DNA from: Telmatospirillum sp.
Lineage (GTDB): Bacteria; Pseudomonadota; Alphaproteobacteria; Rhodospirillales; Magnetospirillaceae
Assembly (NCBI GenBank): GCA_009712185.1
Contig: WASQ01000100.1
Coordinates: 105,529-165,506, forward strand
Direction: 5' to 3'
Length of the DNA: 59,978 nucleotides
Shown: piece by piece, positions 33,246 to 41,904 of the stretch
Position numbering within the stretch: the stretch's first letter is position 1
Layout of the letters: each line of letters starts with the position of its first letter
Notes under the pieces: model-generated
What the model was told of the DNA's origin: nothing
The model's database searches: none
What the model saw: only the letters and a program-made list of their open reading frames with translations
Translations under genes and position numbers: made by a program

Positions 33246-36233
33246 TTAAAGAAGTCCGGGGCGTCCGGCCTTCCAGCGATCGTATTCCGTCTGCAACAGG
33301 GCGACGTGCTCGAACTCCTCGGCCGCCAGCTCGCGGTAAAGCTGCCGCTCGGCCGATCCTTCCGCCGCCTCGGCGCTGCGTCCGGTGAAGAAGGCGACGG
33401 CCCGTTTTTCGAGACCGATGGCGATGGTGAACAGCGTCGCGGGATCCTCCGGCCGGCCGCCGACGCCGGAGTAAAGGGCAGCGACATCGAGCCGGATGTC
33501 ATCGGCCGGGGCGGGGATATCGAGATGATAGCGCCGGGACAGGGTCGCCATATGCTCCTCCTCCATGCCGGCGAAACGGCCGAACAGGTCGGCGAGCTCC
33601 GGATCGCCGGTTTCCTTCGCGGCCCGGCGATAGAAGGACAGCCCTCCCAATTCGATCTCGAAGGCGGTTCTCACCGCGGCCACGGAGGCATCGGTCCCGG
33701 GAGCCGCGAGGGTGATTTCCACCAGCCGGCCGCCACAATGCGGACAGGCGCCGTAGGGGAAGGCGAATCCCTCGCTGACCTTGGCGCACTCGCTGCACCG
33801 CCAGGCCACGGGCTGATCGGCGCAGCAGACATAGCTTTCATCGCCGTCCAGCGGACGATGGCATTTCGGGCAGAGAGGCGCCCGGCCATCCTCGCCGGCG
33901 GCGCCCGCGAGGGCCGGCAGGCTGCCGGGGACAAAGGCCGAGACATCCTCCTCGGTCAGCGGCCAGGTCCGGCCGCCACTCTGCAGATAGGCGGCGATCG
34001 ACCGGGCGGCGCGGCGTCCCGCCCCCATGGCCAGGATGACGGTGGCGCCGCCCGTGACGATGTCGCCGCCGGCAAAGACGCCCGGAAGGTTGGTGGCCTG
34101 GGTCCGCTCGTCGGCGACGATGTAGCCCCATTTGTTCAGCGCAAGTCCCGGCGTCGATTGCCCGACGACCGGATTGGCGTTCGTCCCGAGCGCGTAGATC
34201 ACCGTATCGCAGTCCAGATCGACGAATTCATCGACCGGAACGGGGCGTCGGCGGCCACGCTCGTCCGGTTCGCCCAGTTCCATTTTCTGAACACGCATGC
34301 CGGTCACGTCGCCCTGGCCGTCGACCTTGATTTCGACCGGTCCATGCAGGAAGTAGAATTCAATCCCCTCTTCCTTGGCGTGCCGCAACTCTTCGATCCG
34401 GGCCGGCGCCGCGGCCGCGGACCGCCGGTAGACGCAGCGGACGGTCGGGGCGCCCAGGCGGTTCGCCACCCTGAGACAGTCCATGGCCGTATTGCCGGCG
34501 CCGATGACCACCACGCTCTTCCCAAGGCTGATCGGCGTGTCCCGGTAGGGGAATTTGTCGCCCCCCATCAGATTGACCCGCGTCAGGAACTCGTTGGCGG
34601 AATAGACGCGTCCCGCGAACTCGCCCGGAATTCCCAGGAACGTCGGCGCGCCGGCTCCGGCGGCCACGAAGACCGCGTCAAATCCCATGTCGGCCTGAAG
34701 CTGTGGAACGGTGAAGGTCTTGCCAATGACCTTGTTGGTTTCGAAGACCACGCCCTGATCCTTGAGACGCTGCACCTCGCGCTCGATGATATCGCGGGGA
34801 AGACGGAACGCCGGGATTCCGTACCTCAGGACACCGCCCACCACATGCAGGGCCTCGAACACCGTGACGTCGGCGCCGAAGCGGACGAGATCGGCGGCGG
34901 CGGCCAGTCCTCCCGGGCCCGACCCGACGACGGCCACCCGGCCCAGGCGGCCGGCGAAGGATGGCGGCAGGGCCTTGGGGGGACGGGCATTGTCGCCGAT
35001 GAAGCGTTCCAGCCGCCCGATGGCCACCGGCTCCATCTTGCGGCCGATGATGCATTGGGATTCGCACTGGGATTCCTGCGGACACACCCGTCCGCAGATC
35101 GACGGGAACACGCTGGTCTCGTAGATCGCCTCCAGCGCTTTGTCGAAGTCGCGGACCAGCAAATGGCGGATGAACCGGGGAATGTCGATGCCGACCGGAC
35201 AACCCGAGATACAGGTTGGCTTGTGGCACTGGATGCAGCGCTCCGCCTCAAGAAGCGCCGTCTCCATGGAATAGCCGAGATTGACCTCCTTGAAGTTCGA
35301 GGCCCGCTCATGGGCGTCGCGTTCCGGCATCGGATGCTGGGTCGGGGTCAGTTCGGACATCTTCTTGTAGGTGCGTTTGCCGTCCTGGATCAGTTTCTTT
35401 TCCAGGTTGCAGACATGGGCGAAATCCTCGTTGGCCCGTGCCTCCTCGGACCGGAACCGTTTCTGGCGGGCTTCCAGTTCCTTGAAGTCGACCTGATGAC
35501 CATCGAAATCCGGGCCGTCGACGCAGGCGAATTTCACCTCGCCGCCAACGGTCACGCGGCAGGATCCGCACATGCCGGTGCCGTCGACCATGATGGTATT
35601 GAGCGACACCATGGTTTTAACACCGAAGGGGCGTGTCACCTCGACGCAGGCTCTCATCATCGGCAACGGGCCGATGGCGACGACCAGATCGGGCCGATCC
35701 GTCTCCAGGACCTCGCGCAGGGCGTCGGTGACAAATCCGGGGCGGCCGTAGCTGCCATCGTCGGTGCAGAGCAGCAGGCGATCGCTTTCGGCGCGAAACC
35801 GGTCCTCCCAGAACACCAGATCCCGGTTGCGGAATCCCATGATGCCGGTGGTCCGGTTGCCGGCGGCGCGGAAGGCCCGCAACTGGGGGAAGACCGGGGC
35901 CACGCCCAGGCCGCCGCCCACCATCACCACATGGCCGACCTTGGCGATATGCTGCGGCAACCCCAACGGCCCCACGAAGTCGTCAAAGAAATCGCCTTCC
36001 TGGTAGTTGTCACGCATTTCCCGGGTCGTCTTTCCCAGGGCCTGCACGACGATGGTGACGATTCCCCGTTCGCGGTCGTAGTCGGCGACCGTCAGGGGGA
36101 TGCGTTCGCCGCCGTCATAAAGACGGATCATGACAAAGTGCCCGGGCTCCGCTGAACGGGCGACGTCGGGGGCGTGGATGTCCCAAAGGAACGAGGTCTC
36201 GGAGAACTGTTCGCGGCGCAGGATCTGGTACAT
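33246..36233 (-). CDS. Fusion of NfnA-NfnB-type oxidoreductase with rubredoxin/rubrerythrin tail
   Basis: This 995-residue protein joins modules normally encoded separately. Residues 1-285 resemble NfnA/SudB (ferredoxin-NADP reductase type) with FAD-binding RIPLTVADYD, the NAD region GGGLGVAPVFPQLRA and a [2Fe-2S] site with C222, C225 and C237. Residues 295-760 resemble NfnB/GltD, with eight Cys for two [4Fe-4S] clusters (C333, C336, C341, C345, C380, C384, C390, C394), FAD motif GSGPGG and NADP motif GAGNTAMD. Residues 788-833 form Cys-pair Zn/Fe ribbons (C788/791, C803/804, C813/816, C830/833). Residues 850-995 are ferritin-like with EEEH (891-894) and EEFEH (972-976) plus E859/E861 and E942. 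Probable role: NAD(P)H/ferredoxin transhydrogenation and peroxide reduction. GAGAG precedes the ATG. Confidence 0.88.
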   Translation of the reverse strand: MYQILRREQFSETSFLWDIHAPDVARSAEPGHFVMIRLYDGGERIPLTVADYDRERGIVTIVVQALGKTTREMRDNYQEGDFFDDFVGPLGLPQHIAKVGHVVMVGGGLGVAPVFPQLRAFRAAGNRTTGIMGFRNRDLVFWEDRFRAESDRLLLCTDDGSYGRPGFVTDALREVLETDRPDLVVAIGPLPMMRACVEVTRPFGVKTMVSLNTIMVDGTGMCGSCRVTVGGEVKFACVDGPDFDGHQVDFKELEARQKRFRSEEARANEDFAHVCNLEKKLIQDGKRTYKKMSELTPTQHPMPERDAHERASNFKEVNLGYSMETALLEAERCIQCHKPTCISGCPVGIDIPRFIRHLLVRDFDKALEAIYETSVFPSICGRVCPQESQCESQCIIGRKMEPVAIGRLERFIGDNARPPKALPPSFAGRLGRVAVVGSGPGGLAAAADLVRFGADVTVFEALHVVGGVLRYGIPAFRLPRDIIEREVQRLKDQGVVFETNKVIGKTFTVPQLQADMGFDAVFVAAGAGAPTFLGIPGEFAGRVYSANEFLTRVNLMGGDKFPYRDTPISLGKSVVVIGAGNTAMDCLRVANRLGAPTVRCVYRRSAAAAPARIEELRHAKEEGIEFYFLHGPVEIKVDGQGDVTGMRVQKMELGEPDERGRRRPVPVDEFVDLDCDTVIYALGTNANPVVGQSTPGLALNKWGYIVADERTQATNLPGVFAGGDIVTGGATVILAMGAGRRAARSIAAYLQSGGRTWPLTEEDVSAFVPGSLPALAGAAGEDGRAPLCPKCHRPLDGDESYVCCADQPVAWRCSECAKVSEGFAFPYGACPHCGGRLVEITLAAPGTDASVAAVRTAFEIELGGLSFYRRAAKETGDPELADLFGRFAGMEEEHMATLSRRYHLDIPAPADDIRLDVAALYSGVGGRPEDPATLFTIAIGLEKRAVAFFTGRSAEAAEGSAERQLYRELAAEEFEHVALLQTEYDRWKAGRPGLL

Positions 36234-36550
36234 GACACTCTCGGGATGGGGAGGGGGAAGACCGGGTGGTTACGTTACCCTTGGCCCGTCCTGCCTTCAA
36301 GTTGTCATTCACAATGTTGTATGATGAATTTTCCAAGGAAATCGGCGGCTTGCAACCCGTCTCCGGTCCGATCCGCCGGGCGCTGTTCCGGCAAAAGAGC
36401 GTAACCGGATGGTTATCCCTGTCCGGCGGTCCCCTGTCCGGAGCAGGCTTTTTCGTCCGTCCGGCAGAAACCGTATGGTTCGGAGGGATCAGCCGGTGAT
36501 CGCCGGTGAACGGGAGCGGGACGACACGGGATCCCCCCGCTCCGGTCCCA
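36234..36550. other. Intergenic stretch, promoter region of the Nfn fusion
   Basis: These 317 bp lie downstream of the minus-strand TonB receptor and upstream of the fusion gene. About 36290-36345 is AT-rich and carries a small TTTCC-AA-GGAAA dyad. No clear promoter hexamers or gene could be assigned. Confidence 0.4.
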
Positions 36551-38647
36551 TCAGAAACTGCGGCTGATACCGGCGAAATATCCCCGCCGTTCCCCAAACT
36601 GCGGGGCTCCGACACCGATGCCCGTCCCGGACCGCAGTTGATATTTCGCATCGGCCACATTGACGATGCTGACCCGGACGTCGACCCCCCGGTCATCGGG
36701 AATGCCGAAGTGATGGGTCACGCCGAGGTTGAGCGTGGCATAAGGGGCGATATGCCCGGTGTTGGCGAAATCTTTCCGGAGGCCGCTGCCGAACACGCTG
36801 TCCGCGCTGACCCGGGTGGCGTCGTCGACCCGCCAGGTCAGACCGCCGGAGGCGGTGTAAAGCTGGTCGTGATCAAGATGAACCCAATGGCTCGCGATAT
36901 AGGCGAGCTCTGCGGGATCGCTGAAGCTTTCCTGGCTGGAAATGATCTGGCGGCCCACCGCCCGGGATACCGCGACATTGAGGTAGGCGTCGATTTTGTC
37001 GCCGGTATAGGACAGCGTGGTCTCGGCCCCCATGATCCGGCCCTGGGCGTAGTTGAAGGGCGTATAGATCAAGGCCTGTCCGAACTGGCCCTCGTCCAGC
37101 ATGTCATGGACCCGCTTGTAATAGCCGTCCAGCCCGATCTGCAGCCGGGAGGTGATCTGCTGCGTCACGCCGGCATCGAAATTGTGCGACCGTTCCGACT
37201 TGACCGGGGCGTTCTGCAGAATGGAGGGGGCCCCGGGCGTGTTGAGGAATTTTCCGATCGAGGTCTGCGTCACCAGTTCCAGGGGGGGCGGCGTGAAATA
37301 GCGGGCATAGCCGGCATGGAGCGTGGTGCCGGAGGCGACCTTGTAGACCACGCCGATCCGCGGACTCCACTGGGTCTCGTTGACATAGGCGTTCACCGCG
37401 TCGAAACGGGTGCCGTAATTGACCGTCAGCGCGTCCGACAGCAGCCATTCGTCCTGGAGATAAAGGCCATACATCATGGCGTTCCTGGCCTGATCGTCGA
37501 CGACGGTCACCGGAGCGGAAAGCGCCGCTCCGTTGGCGTCAAGGGGGAAGACCGACGCGCTGTTGTTGGCGACCGCGCGTTCATGCTGGGTGGAAAAACC
37601 GGCCCGCAGGACATGGCTGTCGCCGATCTGATAGCTTCCGTCGCCTTGCAACCCGGTGGCGAAATTGTCGCGCTGAACGTTCGAGGCGACACCGTTGTAT
37701 TGCAGATCGGCGACCGGGTCGGGGCTGAAATGCAGGCGCGTGTAGCGCAGATAAGGTGCCAGTTGGAAATTGAGATTGTCGCGCACACCCTGCCAGGCGA
37801 CGGTCGCATATTGCGTCTGTTCGCGCTGACGCTCATTGATCGATCCGGACGGCACGGGCGTTGTTCCGGACAGGGCGTAGGACGGGCTCTGACCCGGATT
37901 ATTGGGGATCTGGAAAAGGCTGTTGGCAGATCCCAGTACGACGTTCAGCCGGTTGTCCGGATTGAAGATGTAGGAAAAATAGCCGAACGCCTTGCCCTGG
38001 TCGGTGTGGTCATGCTGCGGGGTCAATTGCGAGGTCGGCGGCTCGATTCCCTGATCGCTGCCCTTGTAGCGTCCGCTGACGAAATAGCTGGCCGGTCCGG
38101 CACTGCCGGCGTAGCTCAGGGACGTTTCGACGGTTCCCCGGCTGCCGCCGTAAAGGTCGACGGTGCCGCCATCCTCGACAGAGCCGCTCCTGGTCCGGAT
38201 GTCGACCACGCCGGCGGTCCGGTAGCCATATTGCGCCGGCAGCGTTCCGGTCAGAAGCTGGACCCTGTCGACGACGCGGGCGTCCATAACCTGTCCGAAA
38301 CCGCTGATCCCCTCCGGCAGCAGAATACCGTTCAGGCGATATTGAAGGTTGGCATGTTCGCCCCGGACATGCACCTGACCGAACGAATCCTGTGCGACGC
38401 CGGGGGCCTGTTCCAGGACCTTGTCGAAAGAGGTGTTGGTTCCCTGGGGCAGTTCGGCGATGGCCTGACTGTCGATCGTATAGGCGCTGGTGCCTGTACT
38501 GGGAGACAGGCTGTTGCGCGCGTCATCCAACCGTTTCGCAATGATATTGACCGTCTGGGTCGTGTCCGGAGGAGCCCCGCTGTCGGCCAGCGCCGGAGGG
38601 GCAAAAACGGCCAGCAGGGCGAGGGACGTCAAAGGTTTCGCAGCCAT
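36551..38647 (-). CDS. TonB-dependent receptor, probably for zinc or a metallophore
   Basis: This 698-residue outer-membrane receptor has a signal peptide (LTSLALLAVFAPPALA), a plug domain (about 35-155; SFGQVHVRGEHANLQYRLNG, VDRVQLLTGTLPAQYG) and a barrel ending in aromatic GISRSF. A His/Asp-rich stretch (LTPQHDHTDQ, near residue 210) would sit on the outer side and could bind metal. It follows znuA on the same strand after 94 bp, downstream of a Zur-like box, so zinc is the best-supported substrate class by context. No Zur box was found directly in front of it. Its closest functional analogue would be ZnuD, but homology cannot be shown here. Confidence 0.85.
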   Translation of the reverse strand: MAAKPLTSLALLAVFAPPALADSGAPPDTTQTVNIIAKRLDDARNSLSPSTGTSAYTIDSQAIAELPQGTNTSFDKVLEQAPGVAQDSFGQVHVRGEHANLQYRLNGILLPEGISGFGQVMDARVVDRVQLLTGTLPAQYGYRTAGVVDIRTRSGSVEDGGTVDLYGGSRGTVETSLSYAGSAGPASYFVSGRYKGSDQGIEPPTSQLTPQHDHTDQGKAFGYFSYIFNPDNRLNVVLGSANSLFQIPNNPGQSPSYALSGTTPVPSGSINERQREQTQYATVAWQGVRDNLNFQLAPYLRYTRLHFSPDPVADLQYNGVASNVQRDNFATGLQGDGSYQIGDSHVLRAGFSTQHERAVANNSASVFPLDANGAALSAPVTVVDDQARNAMMYGLYLQDEWLLSDALTVNYGTRFDAVNAYVNETQWSPRIGVVYKVASGTTLHAGYARYFTPPPLELVTQTSIGKFLNTPGAPSILQNAPVKSERSHNFDAGVTQQITSRLQIGLDGYYKRVHDMLDEGQFGQALIYTPFNYAQGRIMGAETTLSYTGDKIDAYLNVAVSRAVGRQIISSQESFSDPAELAYIASHWVHLDHDQLYTASGGLTWRVDDATRVSADSVFGSGLRKDFANTGHIAPYATLNLGVTHHFGIPDDRGVDVRVSIVNVADAKYQLRSGTGIGVGAPQFGERRGYFAGISRSF

Positions 38648-38741
38648 AGCGCGGTGAATCCTTGCTAATATTACATCTAAAAAGAGTGTTTTCAGGCGTG
38701 CCGATGCCGACTTCCCCGATGGCGGGGCGGCGGTCGGGCTG

Positions 38742-39707
38742 TCAGTTCCGCTGCATGGCGGCGACCATGATGGGAACGTTGTAGCGGAACATCTTGAGAT
38801 AGCCGTCCGCCGGACCGCCGGCAGGCGACAGAGTGTCGGAATAAAGCGGACCGCCGACGACGGCTCCGGTTTCGCGGGCGATCTGCGCGATCAGGCGGGG
38901 ATCGGCCATCGATTCGATGAACAGCGCCTTGATGCCCTCGGCGCGGATCTGGCGGATCAGCTTTCCGAGGCCGGCGGGTGTCGCTTCGCCTTCCGTGCTG
39001 AGGCCGACCGGAGCCTCAAAGGTGATGCCATAGGCGGATCCGAAATAGCCGAAGGAATCGTGGGAGGTGATGATCCGCCTCTTCTCCTGGGGAATAGCGG
39101 CCATCTGGTCGCGGACCCAGGCATCAAGGGACGCTGTCTCCCCATCCATCCGTCGTGCCTCGCGGGCATAGTCGGCGGCGTGGGCAGGATCGGCTTTGGA
39201 CAGCGCATCCGCGATATTGGCGAAATAGATGCGCCCGTTGCGGAGGCTCTGCCACGCGTGCGGATCGACCATGCCGGGACCGGTCGGGCGATCTCCGACC
39301 CGGGCCGGAACGGTTTGCGTCGCCACCTCATGGCTGGCTACCAGGATCGGTCCCTTGTATCCCGAGACGGCGATCAGCCGGTCGATCCATCCTTCAAGTC
39401 CCAGGCCGTTGACGACCACCAGGTCGGCGGCGGCGATGGCTTTGGCATCGCTTGGCGTCGGCTGGTAGACATGCGCGTCGCCCCCGGGGGCAACCAGCGG
39501 GGTCACCGTCACCCGGTCGCCTCCCACTTCCCGGACCATGTCGGCCAGGATGCTGAAGCTGGCAATCACTTTCAGCGGCGCGGCCGCGGCGGGGGGGGGC
39601 AACACCAGCCCCAGTCCGAGGCTCAGTCCCAGCACCGGAGCCCGAGCCCCCGCCCGTGCCCGCTGTCGTATCCGTGCCCATGCCCGCGTCAGCAGCCTTC
39701 CGATCAT
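38742..39707 (-). CDS. znuA: Zinc/manganese ABC transporter periplasmic binding protein
   Basis: This 321-residue cluster A-I metal-binding protein delivers zinc (or manganese) to ZnuBC. It has an Arg-rich N-region, a hydrophobic signal segment (LGLSLGLGLVLPPPAAAA) and the mature start PLKVIASFSILADMV. Metal ligands are visible in GDAHVYQPTPSD (His), VDPHAWQ (His) and FIESMADPR (Glu), and the expected Asp is in the C-terminal lobe. The long His-rich loop of many ZnuA proteins is absent. GGAGGG precedes the ATG. It is divergent from znuCB and downstream of a Zur-like box at 39740-39762. Confidence 0.92.
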   Translation of the reverse strand: MIGRLLTRAWARIRQRARAGARAPVLGLSLGLGLVLPPPAAAAPLKVIASFSILADMVREVGGDRVTVTPLVAPGGDAHVYQPTPSDAKAIAAADLVVVNGLGLEGWIDRLIAVSGYKGPILVASHEVATQTVPARVGDRPTGPGMVDPHAWQSLRNGRIYFANIADALSKADPAHAADYAREARRMDGETASLDAWVRDQMAAIPQEKRRIITSHDSFGYFGSAYGITFEAPVGLSTEGEATPAGLGKLIRQIRAEGIKALFIESMADPRLIAQIARETGAVVGGPLYSDTLSPAGGPADGYLKMFRYNVPIMVAAMQRN

Positions 39708-39739
39708 GATCCCGCCCTCCTTCCGTCGGGATGTAAAGT

Positions 39740-39762
39740 GTTATGTTATAATGTTGCATTTC
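39740..39762 (-). promoter_or_regulatory. Zur-like box of znuA
   Basis: On the minus strand this 23-mer starts GAAATG and contains TTATAACAT, matching the right half and outer left of the gammaproteobacterial Zur consensus (GAAATGTTATA-N-TATAACATTTC). It ends 32 nt before the znuA start. Confidence 0.75.
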
Positions 39763-39870
39763 GCAAGGACGAATTCGGGTAACTGTCGCCCCCCTCCATC
39801 CCCATGCCGTTTTTGCGCGGTCAACCCGTTGCCTTGTCCTTATAAGGCATGGACAGGGCGGATCGATCAT

Positions 39871-39893
39871 GATCTGTTATATTATAACGTCAT
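39871..39893 (+). promoter_or_regulatory. Zur-like box of the znuCB operon
   Basis: The core GTTATATTATAAC (39876-39888) is a perfect 13-bp palindrome identical to the Zur consensus core GTTATA-N-TATAAC. It ends 32 nt before the small ORF start at 39926, the same distance as the other box from znuA. Confidence 0.85.
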
Positions 39894-39925
39894 CAATCGC
39901 AGGACAGAGGCCAAGGGTGTCCCAT

Positions 39926-40048
39926 ATGGATTGGGAAGAGGGATTTTCGCCCCTCAGTTGGGGGGTCGGGCAGCGGCTGGTCGTGGTGGCTGCGGCGATC
40001 GGGGGGCTTTGGGCGGCGGTCGGATGGGCCCTGGACTGGTGGCTATGA
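39926..40048 (+). CDS. 40-residue single-helix membrane peptide coupled to znuC
   Basis: This short frame begins with MDWEEGFSPLSWGVGQRL, continues through a hydrophobic helix (about 18-36, Val/Ala/Gly-rich) and ends with ALDWWL. It contains five or more Trp. The TGA overlaps the znuC ATG (TATGA), which strongly suggests translational coupling. It is the first frame after the Zur-like box and its codons look like the neighbours. No strong ribosome-binding site is seen, only AAGGGTG about 8 nt upstream. I do not recognise a family. It may be a small accessory subunit of the transporter or a leader peptide that tunes znuC translation. Confidence 0.6.
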   Translation: MDWEEGFSPLSWGVGQRLVVVAAAIGGLWAAVGWALDWWL

Positions 40049-40803
40049 CGACGGCGGACTATCTGGTCGAACTGGGCGATCTGACCGTGACCTATGACCG
40101 CCATCCGGCGCTGCATCACCTGACCGGCGGTTTTGCCCGGGGCAGCCTGACGGCGGTGGTCGGTCCGAATGGTGCCGGAAAGAGCACGCTGATCAAGGCG
40201 ATCGCGGGGCTGGTGCGTCCGGCCGGGGGGCATGTCGCCCTTCATGGCCTTTCCTCACGGGACATCGCCTATATGCCGCAACTGGCGGCAATCGACGACA
40301 GCTTTCCCATCTCGGTTCTCGATGCCACCCTGCTTGGGCATTGGCGGCGGGTCGGCGCTTTCGGAACCATCACCCGGGCCATGAAGGCTGCCGCCCGGGA
40401 GGCGCTGGCCACGGTCGGTCTCGAAGGATTCGAATCCCGGTCCTTCGGGTCGATGAGCGCCGGCCAGCGTCAGCGGGCGTTGTTCGCCCGCGTCCTGGTG
40501 GCCGACAGTCCGCTGATCCTGCTGGACGAACCCTTCAGCGCGGTCGATGCGCGGACCACCGCCGATCTCATTGGTCTGATCGGCCTCTGGCATGACGAGG
40601 GGCGGACGGTCGTCGCGGTCCTGCACGACTTCGGGCAGGTCCGGCGGTATTTTCCCCAGGCCCTGCTGCTGGCGCGGCGGAAAGTGGCCTGGGGGGAGAC
40701 GGCCGATGTCCTTACCGACGGCAATCTTCTGGCCGCGCGCGCGATGAGCGAGGCCTGGGACGCGGAGGCTCCGGTCTGCGAGGATGAGAGGGCGGCAGGA
40801 TGA
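40045..40803 (+). CDS. znuC: Zinc/manganese ABC transporter ATP-binding protein
   Basis: This 252-residue ATPase powers metal uptake through ZnuB. It has Walker A (GPNGAGKST), a Q-loop (YMPQLAAID), the ABC signature FGSMSAGQRQRALFA (slightly altered from LSGGQ), Walker B (LILLDEPF) and the switch His (VLHDFGQV). The ATG at 40045 overlaps the upstream small ORF and the stop overlaps znuB (ATGA). Frame extension upstream to 39538 crosses the promoter region and is not coding. Confidence 0.95.
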   Translation: MTTADYLVELGDLTVTYDRHPALHHLTGGFARGSLTAVVGPNGAGKSTLIKAIAGLVRPAGGHVALHGLSSRDIAYMPQLAAIDDSFPISVLDATLLGHWRRVGAFGTITRAMKAAAREALATVGLEGFESRSFGSMSAGQRQRALFARVLVADSPLILLDEPFSAVDARTTADLIGLIGLWHDEGRTVVAVLHDFGQVRRYFPQALLLARRKVAWGETADVLTDGNLLAARAMSEAWDAEAPVCEDERAAG

Positions 40804-41666
40804 TCGATCTTCTGATCGGCCCCTTCGCCGATTTCGGCTTTATGCGCCGCGCTCTGGTCGCCTGTTTTTCCCTGTCGCTGGGATCGGGCGCGATCGGGGT
40901 GTTCCTGGTCCTGCGCCGGATGAGTCTGATCGGCGACACCATGGCTCATTCGGTCCTGCCCGGGGCCGCGGTCGGCTTCATGGTGGCCGGGTTGTCGCTT
41001 CCCGCCATGAGCCTTGGCGGCTTCGTGGCCGGCCTTCTGGTCGCCCTGGCCTCCGGGCTGGTCAGCCGCTATACGCCGCTGAAGGAGGATGCCAGCTTCG
41101 CCTCCTTCTTCATGATCTCACTCGCCGTCGGGGTCCTGCTGGTCTCGACGCACGGCAGTTCCGTCGACCTGATGCATGTCCTGTTCGGATCGATCCTGGC
41201 GGTTGACGACACCTCGCTCATGCTGATGGCGGGGGTGGCCACCGTCACGCTGCTGCTGTTCGCGGTCATCTTCCGCGGTCTGGTGGCGGAATGCTTTGAT
41301 CCCACCTATTTGCGGGCGGTCCGCGACCAGGGCGGGGTTTACCACACGGTCTTTCTGATTCTGGTCGTGCTCAACATGGTCAGTGGCTTTCAGGCACTGG
41401 GAACACTGATGGCCGTCGGCCTGATGATGCTGCCGGCAACGGCCGCGCGGTTCTGGGTGGCCGAAGTGTGGTCCCTGATCGCTCTGGCGACCGGAATTGC
41501 CTTCCTGTCCGGCTATGCCGGACTGGTGCTGTCCTACCAGTACAATCTTCCGTCCGGTCCCGCGATCGTTCTGGTGGCCGGCGCGATCTATATGCTGTCG
41601 GTGGCGGCCGGTCCCCGTGGCGGCATCCTGGCGGGGCTTGTCCGGCGGCGTCACCTTCGATCGTGA
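40800..41666 (+). CDS. znuB: Zinc/manganese ABC transporter permease
   Basis: This 288-residue ABC-3 family permease has about eight membrane helices. Family segments include LVLRRMSLIGDTMAHSVLPG, ASFFMISLAVGVLLVS, and LGTLMAVGLMMLPATAARFW. It overlaps znuC by 4 nt and ends the operon. Substrate assignment to zinc follows from the Zur-like boxes; the family also includes manganese transporters. Confidence 0.94.
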   Translation: MIDLLIGPFADFGFMRRALVACFSLSLGSGAIGVFLVLRRMSLIGDTMAHSVLPGAAVGFMVAGLSLPAMSLGGFVAGLLVALASGLVSRYTPLKEDASFASFFMISLAVGVLLVSTHGSSVDLMHVLFGSILAVDDTSLMLMAGVATVTLLLFAVIFRGLVAECFDPTYLRAVRDQGGVYHTVFLILVVLNMVSGFQALGTLMAVGLMMLPATAARFWVAEVWSLIALATGIAFLSGYAGLVLSYQYNLPSGPAIVLVAGAIYMLSVAAGPRGGILAGLVRRRHLRS

Positions 41667-41904
41667 CTCGGCCCGCTCCTGTGACCGGCGCGTCCGGCCG
41701 TCCGCCCCGGGACGGATATGCCGGTGCTCCATCCGGACATCAGATGTTGTGACGGCGACCCCGGCGATTTACAGTTGCCGTCAGATCAGGAAATAATGAA
41801 CTCCCAACCCATAAGGGCGATCATCCTGTGAGGGAAAAACTGATTATCGGGTCCTGCCCGGCGCGCCGCCGGTCTTGCGGGCAGGCCATTGCCGACGGAA
41901 CGCC

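Noticed and set aside
38660-38690. Zur box in front of the TonB receptor at 36551
   Set aside because: The AT-rich TGTAATATTA segment matches the Zur core poorly and lacks symmetry; the receptor is more likely co-transcribed from znuA.
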